From contig JAJDAD010000020.1 of assembly GCA_029262055.1 (NCBI GenBank), forward strand, positions 1 to 64,000: a DNA stretch of 64,000 nucleotides, in the 5' to 3' direction. Below, one piece after another: positions 34,088 through 42,937 of this stretch. Origin of the DNA: Candidatus Zhuqueibacterota bacterium (GTDB taxonomy: Bacteria > Zhuqueibacterota > Zhuqueibacteria > Oceanimicrobiales > Oceanimicrobiaceae). Made by a program: the position numbers and the translations under genes. The notes below the pieces were generated by a model. It did no database searches and was not told where the DNA came from. It saw only the letters and a program-made list of their open reading frames with translations. Numbering within the stretch: the first letter of the stretch is position 1; each line of letters begins with the position of its first letter.

Positions 34088-34633
34088 ATGAAAGAACTCT
34101 TTTACTTTTCCAAGTCAAACGTGATGGTACAAGTACAGTTTAGCTTTCAGGCAAACGCACTCATGTTTTCGTCCCATCGTCAACTTACTGAGACCGAACG
34201 TACAATCATCGAAAAGTACATTTCGGAAAATGTAGCGACCGAATCAAAGAATCCCCGGTTTGTCAACGCGATTATCCAGTACAGTGGGGTAGACTTTAAA
34301 CTGATCAACCACCTGAATCAATTCCAGGCTGTGCAGCCGTTTACGGATACGGACCAGCAATACCAGGGTGATGTTAATCCATTCAAGAGTTTGCTCAGCA
34401 AAGAGGTGGAAAACTCCGTGCAGGAACTGATTCAGACCTCAATGTCAAACTACTACTTTGAAAAGATCGGCAATGCGATCCTCGAAGTCCGAAGAAAGAT
34501 TGCGGAGCAGCCCGCGGAAGCCGAGCTGCGCGATTACAGAATAAGACTAGAAGAGTTAGTTGCAGCTTATAACGAACACGCGAGCAACAAGGTAGACTTG
34601 AAGGAGGTTCTACCGAAGGAGCTCATGGCGTAA
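34088..34633 (+). CDS. Orphan 181-residue cytoplasmic protein, unknown function
   Basis: I do not recognise a family. The protein has no signal peptide or membrane segment. The N-terminal third is beta-rich ('SNVMVQVQFSFQANALMFSS'), the remainder helical with a long charged amphipathic stretch near the end ('ILEVRRKIAEQPAEAELRDY' and 'LRDYRIRLEELVAAYNEH') that could be a coiled coil. Start ATG follows 'GGAGACGAAACACG'. Coding signs are good: balanced composition, its own promoter region with a sigma-54-like site, and a strong terminator just after the stop, so it is transcribed as a single-gene unit. Function is open. Confidence 0.75.
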   Translation: MKELFYFSKSNVMVQVQFSFQANALMFSSHRQLTETERTIIEKYISENVATESKNPRFVNAIIQYSGVDFKLINHLNQFQAVQPFTDTDQQYQGDVNPFKSLLSKEVENSVQELIQTSMSNYYFEKIGNAILEVRRKIAEQPAEAELRDYRIRLEELVAAYNEHASNKVDLKEVLPKELMA

Positions 34634-34654
34634 CGGTGTTCGGTTCTCGTCCGA

Positions 34655-34687
34655 AGCCCTCGGCTGCATAAGCTGAGGGCTTTTTTT
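34655..34687 (+). terminator. Rho-independent terminator
   Basis: AGCCCTCGGCT, 5-base loop, AGCTGAGGGCT (11 bp, one G-U) followed by six more Ts. It lies 21 bases after the stop of the orphan gene. Confidence 0.9.
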
Positions 34688-34728
34688 ATTCCCATCGGTT
34701 TACGTTGGCGTTACCGGTACCGCTGTCC

Positions 34729-37197
34729 TCACTTGACTCTCGCAAGCTTCTTCAAAGATTCCTTTGCCGCCGTAACCAGATTTGGATCCACATTTCGGAC
34801 CACGATTTCCTCCAGCCTCTGCCGTGAGTCTATGACGTAGAGATCGCCGAGCTTGCTGATGGCATCTTGCTGGATTTGGTAGACGGGACTTTTGGTCAGT
34901 CCAAGCAAAACCTGATGCAACCGTGGGTCTGTGGGTGCGCACGCGCTCCAGGCATCGATAGCAGCACCGTGCACAAACTGATTATAGCGATGATCTGCAT
35001 ACTTTTTGATCGTGGGAAGGAGTCTGCGATTTTCTAGCTCCTCAGAAGCACGCATGCATGCAACTCTAATCTCATCTGCCCAGGAATCTCTGGAAACCAA
35101 CTTATCGATGAACGCCGGTTCGAGCCCAGGATCTGCTTTGGCAAGAGCCACGATGGCTGCTGCCACAACATCGTCTTGCGTGTCCAGCTTGATCACCTGT
35201 CTGAGCTTTGGCCCGGCATGCTGCTTGCCAAATTCGACGAGGGCGAGGACGGCAGCCTTGCGTACCCGGTAATCCGGCGCGGCCAGCGCCCGGTCCACCA
35301 GCCCCAGAGCGGCTGCGTTTCTGAGTTCACCGAGCCGGTAGGCGGCTTCCGCACGCACTCCCCAAAATGAATCACTTTCAAGGATTTTGGCAAAGGTACT
35401 CCGGGTTATTTCTGAAGACGGGAAGTGTCCGGCCAACTCCCGAATGGCGCGCAGGCGGCCCGCAACCTGATCATGCAATGCCTGGTACGAGAGCTCCGTC
35501 GCGTTTTTCCGGAAGCGCATTTCCGCCACCAAATCACCAGCGCCGTCGAAGCTGACCATAACCGGCTCCAGCGGGGATTCAAAAGTGAAATAGTTTTCAT
35601 CCTCCTCGATCCAGATGCGTTCTTTCCAGGTTTGTGCGGTTGTGGCAATCGTCACGTCCACCGGCAGGCGGAACAGGCCCTGCCCCTCGACAAAGGGTTG
35701 GACCTGCTCTACGGATAGGACCACTTGCCTGCGGTCCGGGACATAATCATATTCTATTTCGAGAATGGGGTGTCCGCCTCCGGTGACCCAATCGTCAAAG
35801 AACCAATCGAGGTTCTGGCCGCTGGCTTCTTCGATGGCGATCTTCAGGTCGTTGCTGACGACGTTGGCGTACTCATGCTTGTGCAAATAGTAGGACATGG
35901 CGCCAAAAAAAACGTCGTCACCCAGTACCTTGCGCAACATGTGCAGGATTGCAGCGCCCTTAAAGTACGTGTGCTCTGTGTTATAGATGGTATTCGAGTC
36001 GTCAAAGTTGTGATATTCGAGCGGCCTGATAATGTGCTCCTTGCTGACGTAATCAAAATACTCCTGCCGCACCAGATCAGCCGAGTAGAGGTACTGGTCC
36101 GCCCCAAGGCTCTCTTCATCCCAGAGCAGCATGAGGAAACTGGCGAAGCTTTCGTTCAGCCAGATATAGCTCAGGTTCCGGCAAGTGAGCAAATCCCCAA
36201 ACCAGTGGTGGGCAAGCTCGTGGGAAATTGTGGCTTCCGCAGACCAGGGGTCAGTGTAGTAATCCAGGTCCGGGCTAAAATCATGGGCAGCACTTTCAGT
36301 TCTTAACACACTCAGGCGGTGGCCGGTGGCACTGGTGTGTTCCATTGCGCCGATGGCGTAGTCAGGAACGGCTATCTGGTCGTACTTGTCCCAGGGGTAG
36401 CGGTAATTGAAACGTTGCGAAAAGAACTCTACCATTTTCGTTGTGTTGCGAAAGGCGTATCTGCCTTCATCGCTCTTTCCGCGCGGTACCCAGTAGTCCA
36501 GCGGAATAGTGTTGAACGCCGGTGCCAGTGAACCGCGCTCGAAGTTGCCAACGTAAAGCGTCATCAGATAGTTTGGGTGTGGCAATTTCTGCAGCCAGTG
36601 GTAAGTCCTGGAGGGGCCTGTGACATCGCTTGCCTCAAGTAGCTTGCCGTTTGAAATAACAACATACGGCTCAGGCACCGTCACGATCATCTCGGAAGAA
36701 AAGCGATCGTTCACGTCTGAGTAGACGGGTAGCCAATTCGCGTGCAGCCCGTCCTCGCCATAGGTCGCGACGAAAAAGAGCTCCGGATCTTGTGGGTCAG
36801 CCACAAAATACATGCCTGCCTCCGGCGTCGCTGTGTAAGCCACTACAACCGAAAACGTATCCGAAGGCGCCTTCTCTTCCGGCAGTTGCACGACCAGCGA
36901 GCCACTATCCAGAGAAAAGTCCGTCTCCCTGCCTGCAATCGAAACCTTTTCAACTTTGAGCGCGAGGGCGTCCAGAGTTATTTCGTTAGTTTTATGCAGC
37001 GGCGCAAGCAGTAGAGACGCGGTGCTGTGCACCTCTTTCTTCGTAAAATCAAAAGAAAGCTCCGCCTTGTAATGTATCAGATCAAAATGACGTTCGCGGT
37101 TTGAATGATATTGTCCGGTAGGCATGCGCTGCGCAGACAAGGTCCCGGACCAGAGAATTACGCAGATCGTCACGACGGATGAGATTGAAAGGGACAT
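34729..37197 (-). CDS. Exported M1-family zinc aminopeptidase with HEAT-like repeats
   Basis: An 822-residue peptidase with a signal peptide ('ISSVVTICVILWSGTLSAQ') and an AGGAGG ribosome site. The N-terminal M1 beta-domain leads to the exopeptidase motif 'AIGAMEHTSATG' and the zinc site 'HELAHHWFGDLL' (near residue 325) with the distal Glu in 'IWLNESFAS', 18 residues later, matching HExxH-x18-E. The downstream catalytic Tyr region is 'YFKGAAILHMLRKVLGDDVF'. From about residue 590 on, helical repeats ('VRAEAAYRLGELRNAAALGL', 'YRVRKAAVLALVEFGKQHAG', 'DDVVAAAIVALAKADPG') are HEAT/PBS-like, replacing the usual ERAP1-type C-terminal. It would trim peptides outside the cytoplasm. Confidence 0.95.
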   Translation of the reverse strand: MSLSISSVVTICVILWSGTLSAQRMPTGQYHSNRERHFDLIHYKAELSFDFTKKEVHSTASLLLAPLHKTNEITLDALALKVEKVSIAGRETDFSLDSGSLVVQLPEEKAPSDTFSVVVAYTATPEAGMYFVADPQDPELFFVATYGEDGLHANWLPVYSDVNDRFSSEMIVTVPEPYVVISNGKLLEASDVTGPSRTYHWLQKLPHPNYLMTLYVGNFERGSLAPAFNTIPLDYWVPRGKSDEGRYAFRNTTKMVEFFSQRFNYRYPWDKYDQIAVPDYAIGAMEHTSATGHRLSVLRTESAAHDFSPDLDYYTDPWSAEATISHELAHHWFGDLLTCRNLSYIWLNESFASFLMLLWDEESLGADQYLYSADLVRQEYFDYVSKEHIIRPLEYHNFDDSNTIYNTEHTYFKGAAILHMLRKVLGDDVFFGAMSYYLHKHEYANVVSNDLKIAIEEASGQNLDWFFDDWVTGGGHPILEIEYDYVPDRRQVVLSVEQVQPFVEGQGLFRLPVDVTIATTAQTWKERIWIEEDENYFTFESPLEPVMVSFDGAGDLVAEMRFRKNATELSYQALHDQVAGRLRAIRELAGHFPSSEITRSTFAKILESDSFWGVRAEAAYRLGELRNAAALGLVDRALAAPDYRVRKAAVLALVEFGKQHAGPKLRQVIKLDTQDDVVAAAIVALAKADPGLEPAFIDKLVSRDSWADEIRVACMRASEELENRRLLPTIKKYADHRYNQFVHGAAIDAWSACAPTDPRLHQVLLGLTKSPVYQIQQDAISKLGDLYVIDSRQRLEEIVVRNVDPNLVTAAKESLKKLARVK

Positions 37198-37235
37198 TGG
37201 ATATCCTCCTAGTTGCTGAAATCGTCATTAACGAG

Positions 37236-37269
37236 AAAGGCTGACCTTATCGAGGTAAGGTCAGCCTTT
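37236..37269 (-). terminator. Long perfect hairpin terminator
   Basis: A perfect 14-bp stem (AAAGGCTGACCTTA / TAAGGTCAGCCTTT) with a 6-base loop, between the stop of the radical SAM gene and the M1 peptidase start on the minus strand. It should end the radical SAM transcript. Confidence 0.75.
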
Positions 37270-37320
37270 CTACTTCTACAAATGATGTTTGTGGTGCCAG
37301 TAATGTCGCAAATCTGACGT

Positions 37321-38910
37321 TTAAGCTTCTACCTTTTTCAGGTCTGCATGTACCCCATTGCTTTTGTCTGTCACATGCACCAACCCCTGTTCCTCCTTCA
37401 GGTAGGCGTTTGGATCATGGTACAACGCCCCCTCGGGGAGCCAGTCCCACAACGGACCGAGGTCGCGGCGAATCTGATCAAGGTAGTATTTCGGAATTTC
37501 CGTGGTTTCCTGTTCGTAGAAAGCCCGGAACGACCTGTCGGTTTCGAGTCGCTCAATCAGACTACCGTAAAACTGGGCCCGGCCTATGCCTTGCGCGGTG
37601 GCGCCACGCAATACATTCATCCAGCGCCACATTCCGGATTTGATGAACTTGTATCGTTTGTAAATAGCCGGTTTTGAAAAAGTGTAGAGGTTGAGATCAA
37701 CCAGGTGTTGAAAAAACTGCGGCCAGGAATAATTTGCCGGCCTTATGTTCATGACGGACTGCGTGTTCAGAAAATGGAAGGGAAACGGAATGATGCGGCC
37801 GGCCTTCTGGTACTCGATATTCAACGGCGCTGACTGACCGAAGGATGACAGCAAAGAGTAAGCAGGGTATGCTCCGGGAGCCATGTCTACAAAACGTTTG
37901 CCCAGCTCAAACGGCTCCGGCCCCTCATCGACATCCAGCCCGACGACAAAGTTCGCCTGCAGGTACGGAATGTAGCTCATGATCATGTTTATATGCTCAG
38001 ACACCTGTTTGACTTTCTCCAGCCCGTCGCGCTTGCCGGTCTTTGATTTATTGCCCAGGTCATTCCAGGATTCTACGCCGGGCATAATGACTTTGAAGCC
38101 ATTTTTCTGTAGGCGTTTCAGGCGGTCTTCGGAGAGAAGGGCCAAACTGCTTTCAGCATAAAAATCAACCGTATCCGGCGGCACAGCATCCTCGATCGCA
38201 CCAAGGTATTCATCAAAGCGCACGCCGAAATTTGGATCGTGCCAGCCAATTCTGGGGCGCTCGAATTTTGTACGAAGAAATCGCAGGTCCTCTTTGATGC
38301 GTTCAAAACTCAACTGTCGATAAGGAATAGTCGAGTCAACGCAGAAACTACAGGTGTACGGACAACCCATGCTACCCAACATCGGAACCATCTTTACAAA
38401 CGGCGCTTTTTTCAAGGTCTCGTCGATGAAACGCCAGCGTTCCGGCACGGAGGGGAGTTCCTCGGGCTGGCCGGCAGCGCTTACGCGCAATCCAAGCGGG
38501 CGTTGCGGCTCACAGTCCTGAAGAATGTCTCGCATCAGTTCTTTGTCGGTAAACCCGAAAACGTAGTCGAAATACTTTGCCGCGTCCTGTGGATAGCTAC
38601 GGGCATGCGGCCCACCCAGGGCCGTAACAGTCCCACGCGACTGCATCAGGTTGCTGATCGCGTACGCCATCTGCGCACATTGTGTAAATGAGCCTATGAA
38701 TGCAAAATCAAGGTCTGTGGGTATTTCTTCGGACAGATCTTCGAACCCCGTATAACATAGATACCAGACTTCATGGCCTTCCTGCTCACACCAAGCGGCT
38801 ATCGATTGCGGCATCACGCTGGCAAAATTCGGATTTGTCAGGCGTGCCCACATCGATTTTGTCGATGCTTTGGTTATGAGGTCGATGACCCCGATTTTCA
38901 GTCTTTTGAT
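37321..38910 (-). CDS. B12-binding-domain radical SAM protein, probable ATC start
   Basis: The track shows 510 residues from an ATG at 38853, but the frame continues upstream for 19 codons as 'IKRLKIGVIDLITKASTKS', which supplies the first beta strand of the cobalamin-binding Rossmann domain. The only start-like codon is ATC at 38908-38910, placed 5 bases after a strong AAAAGGAGG; there is no in-frame ATG, GTG or TTG. The B12-like domain continues ('LDFAFIGSFTQCAQMAYAIS', 'GTVTALGGPHARSYP'). The radical SAM motif is CPYTCSFC, followed by 'GWHDPNFGVRFDEYL' and 'QANFVVGLDVDEGPEPFELG'. The classic DxHxxG of B12 ligation is not obvious, so cobalamin binding is uncertain. Substrate unknown. Confidence 0.87.
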   Translation of the reverse strand: MKRLKIGVIDLITKASTKSMWARLTNPNFASVMPQSIAAWCEQEGHEVWYLCYTGFEDLSEEIPTDLDFAFIGSFTQCAQMAYAISNLMQSRGTVTALGGPHARSYPQDAAKYFDYVFGFTDKELMRDILQDCEPQRPLGLRVSAAGQPEELPSVPERWRFIDETLKKAPFVKMVPMLGSMGCPYTCSFCVDSTIPYRQLSFERIKEDLRFLRTKFERPRIGWHDPNFGVRFDEYLGAIEDAVPPDTVDFYAESSLALLSEDRLKRLQKNGFKVIMPGVESWNDLGNKSKTGKRDGLEKVKQVSEHINMIMSYIPYLQANFVVGLDVDEGPEPFELGKRFVDMAPGAYPAYSLLSSFGQSAPLNIEYQKAGRIIPFPFHFLNTQSVMNIRPANYSWPQFFQHLVDLNLYTFSKPAIYKRYKFIKSGMWRWMNVLRGATAQGIGRAQFYGSLIERLETDRSFRAFYEQETTEIPKYYLDQIRRDLGPLWDWLPEGALYHDPNAYLKEEQGLVHVTDKSNGVHADLKKVEA

Positions 38911-39815
38911 AGCGCCCTCCTTTTGCGATAATTCAGAATACGAGTTGCCACATCAAGGATATCTTTGAATTAGGGGACCGACGATTCTCTGCGTTCACAA
39001 GAATCATTCTATATGGCCGCCACCCATTTTGTTGTCACGAAAGAAATAGAACGAAGCATGCAGCGCATCTCTATGGCAGAGTTTGTTGGTATCGAGTCGT
39101 TCGTCGGCGAATCACAATTAGAGATGCTGGACAATCGTCTCTGAAAGGATGATTTCAAGGTGCTAAAACAACATAATATTTGCAAGCTATTTAAATTCTT
39201 TTTATTCAGACCCTTTTGGGGCTATGAGGCGACAACCACGAAGCAAGAAACCAGTGATCATGCACCGGGTCAGTCTTGTCGAGCAAAGGCCTTGCACCGC
39301 TAAACAAATAGAACCGCTGTTTTAATCCCAGAGTCTGGTCAGGGTGTGCGCCGCGCAAGTAACGAAGGTTGCGACCGCTCAATGGCGCAAGATCTGGATA
39401 AGGACTATTTGCTTTTGAATCCATTTCCTCTTAAATTACATGTGAATCTTTTCCTGGATGGCCGCCCGTATTCGTGAAATATGCTTGTTTTCATTGAGGA
39501 GGTCTGGTAGCCTGCAACATGCACGAAGGCAACCAAAGTATGTGTCCGACAAGAAGTGGAAGCAACACCGATAGGGATGTTGGCTTTGGCGCAAGTCATC
39601 CGGCCGATTTGATAATGCCACGAGGATGTGGTGGTGAAAATGAAACGAAGCGCGAAGAATGGACTGCTGTGTAAGAAACCGGGACCCGCACAAGCGCGAG
39701 ATGAGCGCATAGGTCCTTCTCACCTCCGCGCTGCACTGCGAAGAAACAGAGTTGCGGGCGACGTGCCCGGGATGACCTGAAGGCAATTGTCCAAAACGCT
39801 GAGATACAACTGAGA
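38911..39815. other. 900-base gap with only weak short frames
   Basis: Apart from the 43-codon candidate at 39013, several overlapping frames of 70-115 codons on the minus strand are rich in Arg, Ser, Cys and Pro, and none resembles a family. The 72-codon frame at 39206-39424 has an AAGAGGAA just before its ATG and is the least unlikely. I see no tRNA or terminator here. The stretch may hold decayed genes or an unrecognised RNA. Confidence 0.4.
39013..39144 (+). CDS. Possible 43-residue small protein
   Basis: Below the ORF-track cutoff. It reads 'MAATHFVVTKEIERSMQRIS' and ends 'FVGESQLEMLDNRL'. The composition is protein-like: amphipathic, acidic, with no rare-codon excess. There is no strong ribosome site, and the frame remains open for 13 codons upstream of the ATG, so it may instead be the end of a decayed gene. 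Confidence 0.3.
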   Translation: MAATHFVVTKEIERSMQRISMAEFVGIESFVGESQLEMLDNRL

Positions 39816-41336
39816 GTGTCCATCATGAGTGAACAAGTTTTGAGCGCAAAAAAAGACCTGGAGTTGGAAGAATATTTTCAAAGGTACCGTGAAAACGTTA
39901 TCGGTTACCAGCAGAGTTTTCAATCGCCCTATGGCGGGAAAGAGATCATCTATGCCGACTGGACGGCGAGCGGCCGCATGTATGGGCCAATTGAGGAGAC
40001 GCTGATTCACGAGTTTGGGCCGTTTGTTGGCAATACGCACACCGAAGCAACCATCACCGGCACTTTGATGACCAGGGCCTACCACACGGCGCACGAAACC
40101 ATTAAGAAGCATGTCAATGCCCAACCGGATGACGTCATCATCACAACCGGTTCCGGGATGACCGGCGCAGTCTGTAAGTTACAGCGCATCCTCGGCCTAA
40201 AGGTCCCGGAACAGTTGAATAAGTTGCTCGACATTCCCACGCAGCAAAGACCGGTGGTTTTTGTAACCCACATGGAGCATCACTCCAATCACACTTCCTG
40301 GCTGGAAACAGTTGCTACGGTCGAGTGTATTTTGCCCGACGAGCACGGTCTGATCGATTTGGACAACCTCAGGCAGTTGCTGGCAAAATACAAGGACAGG
40401 GAGACGAAGATAGCCTCGGTCACCGCGTGCTCGAATGTGACCGGGATTCAAACCAGGTACCACGATGTTGCAAAGGTGATGCACGAGCATAATGGATTGT
40501 GTTTCGTGGACTTCGCCTGTTCGGCGCCGTATGTGGCCATGGACATGCATCCGCCTGACCCACTGCAACGACTGGATGCCATATACTTTTCACCCCACAA
40601 ATTTCTGGGGGGACCCGGCACTCCGGGGGTGCTTATTTTTAACTCCAGCCTGTACCGAATTCAGGTCCCTGACCAACCGGGTGGTGGCACTGTCACGTGG
40701 ACCAACCCGTGGGGCGAACACCACTATTTCGACAGTATTGAAGCGCGCGAAGATGGTGGCACACCTGGATTCCTGCAGGCGATGAAGGCAGCTTTATGCG
40801 TGAAATTGAAAGAAGAAATGGGCATCCAAAATCTGTTGAACAGGGAGGAAGAGATCCTGGAGACCGTGTTCGAAGACCTGACACAGATCGACCGGCTGCA
40901 TATTCTGGCGGGAAACATCAGGCAAAGACTGGCGGTTGTCTCTTTTTACATCGAGGGACTGCACTACAATCTTGGCGTCAAGTTGCTGAATGACCGGTAC
41001 GGTATTCAGGTCAGGGGTGGTTGCTCCTGTGCGGGTACATACGGGCATTATCTGCTCAATATTTCACAAAACGTCTCGCATGAGATTACGCGCAAGATTG
41101 ATGAAGGCGACTTCTCCGTAAAGCCCGGCTGGATCAGGCTATCTATTCACCCGATCATGACGACGGCCGAGGTTAAGCAAATCACAAACGCCCTGCGAGA
41201 GCTGGCGATGCATTTCGAGAGCTGGCGCGAGGACTATCATTATGATGCCAGAACCAATGAGTTCACTCACAAAAACAACACAGTCAAGCAAGAAGAAAAG
41301 ACTGTCCAAAGTTGGTTTAATGGAGTAACAAAATGA
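39816..41336 (+). CDS. Class V PLP enzyme, cysteine desulfurase-like
   Basis: A 506-residue fold-type I PLP protein related to SufS/CsdA-type desulfurases. Landmarks: 'IIYADWTASGRMYGPIEET' at the N-terminus, 'DDVIITTGSGMTGAVCKLQR', 'VVFVTHMEHHSNHTSWLE' (the His stacking on PLP), 'CFVDFACSAPYVAMDMHP' (PLP-Asp) and the Schiff-base lysine in 'AIYFSPHKFLGGPGTPG'. A C-terminal 'QVRGGCSCAGTYGHYLL' places Cys where SufS has its persulfide Cys, so sulfur transfer is possible. It is about 100 residues longer than standard SufS. Its stop overlaps the start of a DUF302 gene (ATGA), so the two are co-translated. No SufE/U or Fe-S assembly genes adjoin. Confidence 0.88.
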   Translation: MSIMSEQVLSAKKDLELEEYFQRYRENVIGYQQSFQSPYGGKEIIYADWTASGRMYGPIEETLIHEFGPFVGNTHTEATITGTLMTRAYHTAHETIKKHVNAQPDDVIITTGSGMTGAVCKLQRILGLKVPEQLNKLLDIPTQQRPVVFVTHMEHHSNHTSWLETVATVECILPDEHGLIDLDNLRQLLAKYKDRETKIASVTACSNVTGIQTRYHDVAKVMHEHNGLCFVDFACSAPYVAMDMHPPDPLQRLDAIYFSPHKFLGGPGTPGVLIFNSSLYRIQVPDQPGGGTVTWTNPWGEHHYFDSIEAREDGGTPGFLQAMKAALCVKLKEEMGIQNLLNREEEILETVFEDLTQIDRLHILAGNIRQRLAVVSFYIEGLHYNLGVKLLNDRYGIQVRGGCSCAGTYGHYLLNISQNVSHEITRKIDEGDFSVKPGWIRLSIHPIMTTAEVKQITNALRELAMHFESWREDYHYDARTNEFTHKNNTVKQEEKTVQSWFNGVTK

Positions 41337-41716
41337 GTTACTGTTTTAGCAAAAAACTGAATGCCACGATGGATGAAGCCATCGACCAGGTTACCGCTGA
41401 ACTGCAGAAACATGGCTTTGGAGTCTTGACGGAAATCGACGTCAGCGCGACCTTGAAGAAGAAACTGGAGGTGGATTTCCGGCCTTACCGAATTTTGGGC
41501 GCGTGCAATCCTGCTTTCGCCTACCAGGCACTGCAGGCAGAGGACAAGATAGGGACCATGCTGCCCTGCAATGTCATCGTGCAGCAGTCCGGTGACGGTG
41601 TCGAAGTGTCGGCCGTCGACCCGATAGCATCGATGGCGGCAATCAACAACTCCAAGCTGGGTGCAATAGCCACAGAGGTGCAAGCGTTACTGCAACAGGT
41701 CATCGATGGCCTGTAA
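41333..41716 (+). CDS. DUF302 family protein
   Basis: A 127-residue protein with the DUF302 pattern: 'ATMDEAIDQVTAELQKHGFG', 'VLTEIDVSATLKKKLEVDFR', 'YRILGACNPAFAYQALQAED', 'IGTMLPCNVIVQQSGDGVEV' and 'VSAVDPIASM'. The two conserved Cys ('GACNP' and 'LPCNV') are present. DUF302 proteins are small alpha/beta proteins of unsettled function. Here it is translationally coupled to the class V PLP enzyme upstream and lies 42 bases ahead of a second one, which suggests that it is a partner or acceptor for PLP-dependent sulfur chemistry. That role is inference. Confidence 0.9.
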   Translation: MSYCFSKKLNATMDEAIDQVTAELQKHGFGVLTEIDVSATLKKKLEVDFRPYRILGACNPAFAYQALQAEDKIGTMLPCNVIVQQSGDGVEVSAVDPIASMAAINNSKLGAIATEVQALLQQVIDGL

Positions 41717-41757
41717 CAAGACGGTGAAGAGGAACTCATGACCAGCGTGAAATCCGT

Positions 41758-42891
41758 ATGATTCCCAATCAAAGACATCTGTTCGAAATTCCGGATGACG
41801 TGGCTTATTTCAATTGCAGCTATATGGCGCCACTGCAACGTGCCGTCAAAGAGGCGGGCCATATGGGTGTATCACGCAAAAGCGCGCCCTGGGCGCTGAA
41901 GCCGGCTGACTTCTTTACGGAATCCGACACGGCAAGGGCTCTGTTCGCCAGGCTGCTCGATGCTACGAGCGAGGACATTGCCATCCTTCCTTCAGTGAGT
42001 TACGGGATGGCTGTCGCTGGGGCCAATCTGCCGATCGACCCGGGTTCGGACATTGTGGTGCTGGACCAACAATTTCCGTCAAACGTCTATACCTGGTGCG
42101 AGCTCGCCGCAGAGAAAGACGCTCGGATCATTACGGTCCGTCGCAATGCGGGGGAGAGCTGGACGCAGGCGGTCGTTCGCAATATTAGCACTACCACCGC
42201 GCTGGTCGCGGTCGGGAATGTGCACTGGGCAGACGGCGCGCTCCTGGATTTGGAGGGTATCGCGCAATCCTGCCGGGCACACAAGGCGGAGTTGGTGTTG
42301 GATTTAACTCAATCGCTCGGTGCTTTACCTTTTTCAATCTCTGCTGTGCAACCGGCTTTTGCGGTCAGCGCAGGATACAAATGGCTGCTCGGCCCGTACG
42401 GCATGGCATTCATGTATGTGCGTCCGGATTATCAGGCCGGTCGCCCAATCGAACATAACTGGATCGCCCGTAAAGACAGCCAGGACTTCTCCGGCCTGGT
42501 CCACTACAAAGACGATTTTCAGCCGGGCGCATGCCGCTATGACGTGGGCGAGCGCAGCAATTTTGCTCTGATGCCCATGTCCATCGCTGCCATGGAGCAA
42601 CTTCTGGAGTGGTCGGTTCCGCAGATTCACGCAACTTTGTCCGACTTGACCGGTGAGCTGGCCGGCCGTGCAGAGGAGCTTGGTCTGCAGGTGGCACCCC
42701 CGGATGAGCGTGCCGGTCACATACTGGGTGTGAGGTTTCCCCGTGGCATGCCACCTGGTATTTCGGAGAGTCTGGCGCAACACAGGGTTTATGTTAGCAT
42801 TCGCGGCAATGCCATGCGCATCTCGCCGCATCTCTACAACTCCGGTGCTGACGTGGACAAATTGACCAGGGTGTTAAGAGATTTCGCCTGA
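41758..42891 (+). CDS. Class V PLP enzyme, kynureninase/epimerase-like
   Basis: A 377-residue fold-type I PLP protein: 'DVAYFNCSYMAPLQRAVKEA', 'DIAILPSVSYGMAVAGANLP', 'DIVVLDQQFPSNVYTWCELA', 'ALVAVGNVHWADGALLDLEG', 'LVLDLTQSLGALPFSISAVQ' and the lysine motif 'AVSAGYKWLLGPYGMAFMYV'. Unlike the enzyme two genes upstream, it lacks a catalytic Cys near the C-terminus ('YVSIRGNAMRISPHLYNSG'), so it is not a desulfurase; kynureninase-, isopenicillin-epimerase- or cysteine-lyase-like chemistry fits better. Start is the ATG at 41758. Same operon as the DUF302 gene. The substrate cannot be assigned. Confidence 0.87.
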   Translation: MIPNQRHLFEIPDDVAYFNCSYMAPLQRAVKEAGHMGVSRKSAPWALKPADFFTESDTARALFARLLDATSEDIAILPSVSYGMAVAGANLPIDPGSDIVVLDQQFPSNVYTWCELAAEKDARIITVRRNAGESWTQAVVRNISTTTALVAVGNVHWADGALLDLEGIAQSCRAHKAELVLDLTQSLGALPFSISAVQPAFAVSAGYKWLLGPYGMAFMYVRPDYQAGRPIEHNWIARKDSQDFSGLVHYKDDFQPGACRYDVGERSNFALMPMSIAAMEQLLEWSVPQIHATLSDLTGELAGRAEELGLQVAPPDERAGHILGVRFPRGMPPGISESLAQHRVYVSIRGNAMRISPHLYNSGADVDKLTRVLRDFA

Positions 42892-42937
42892 CGGAGGCGT
42901 GGCCCGGACTATTGAATCAACCGGCGAGATGCGAATC

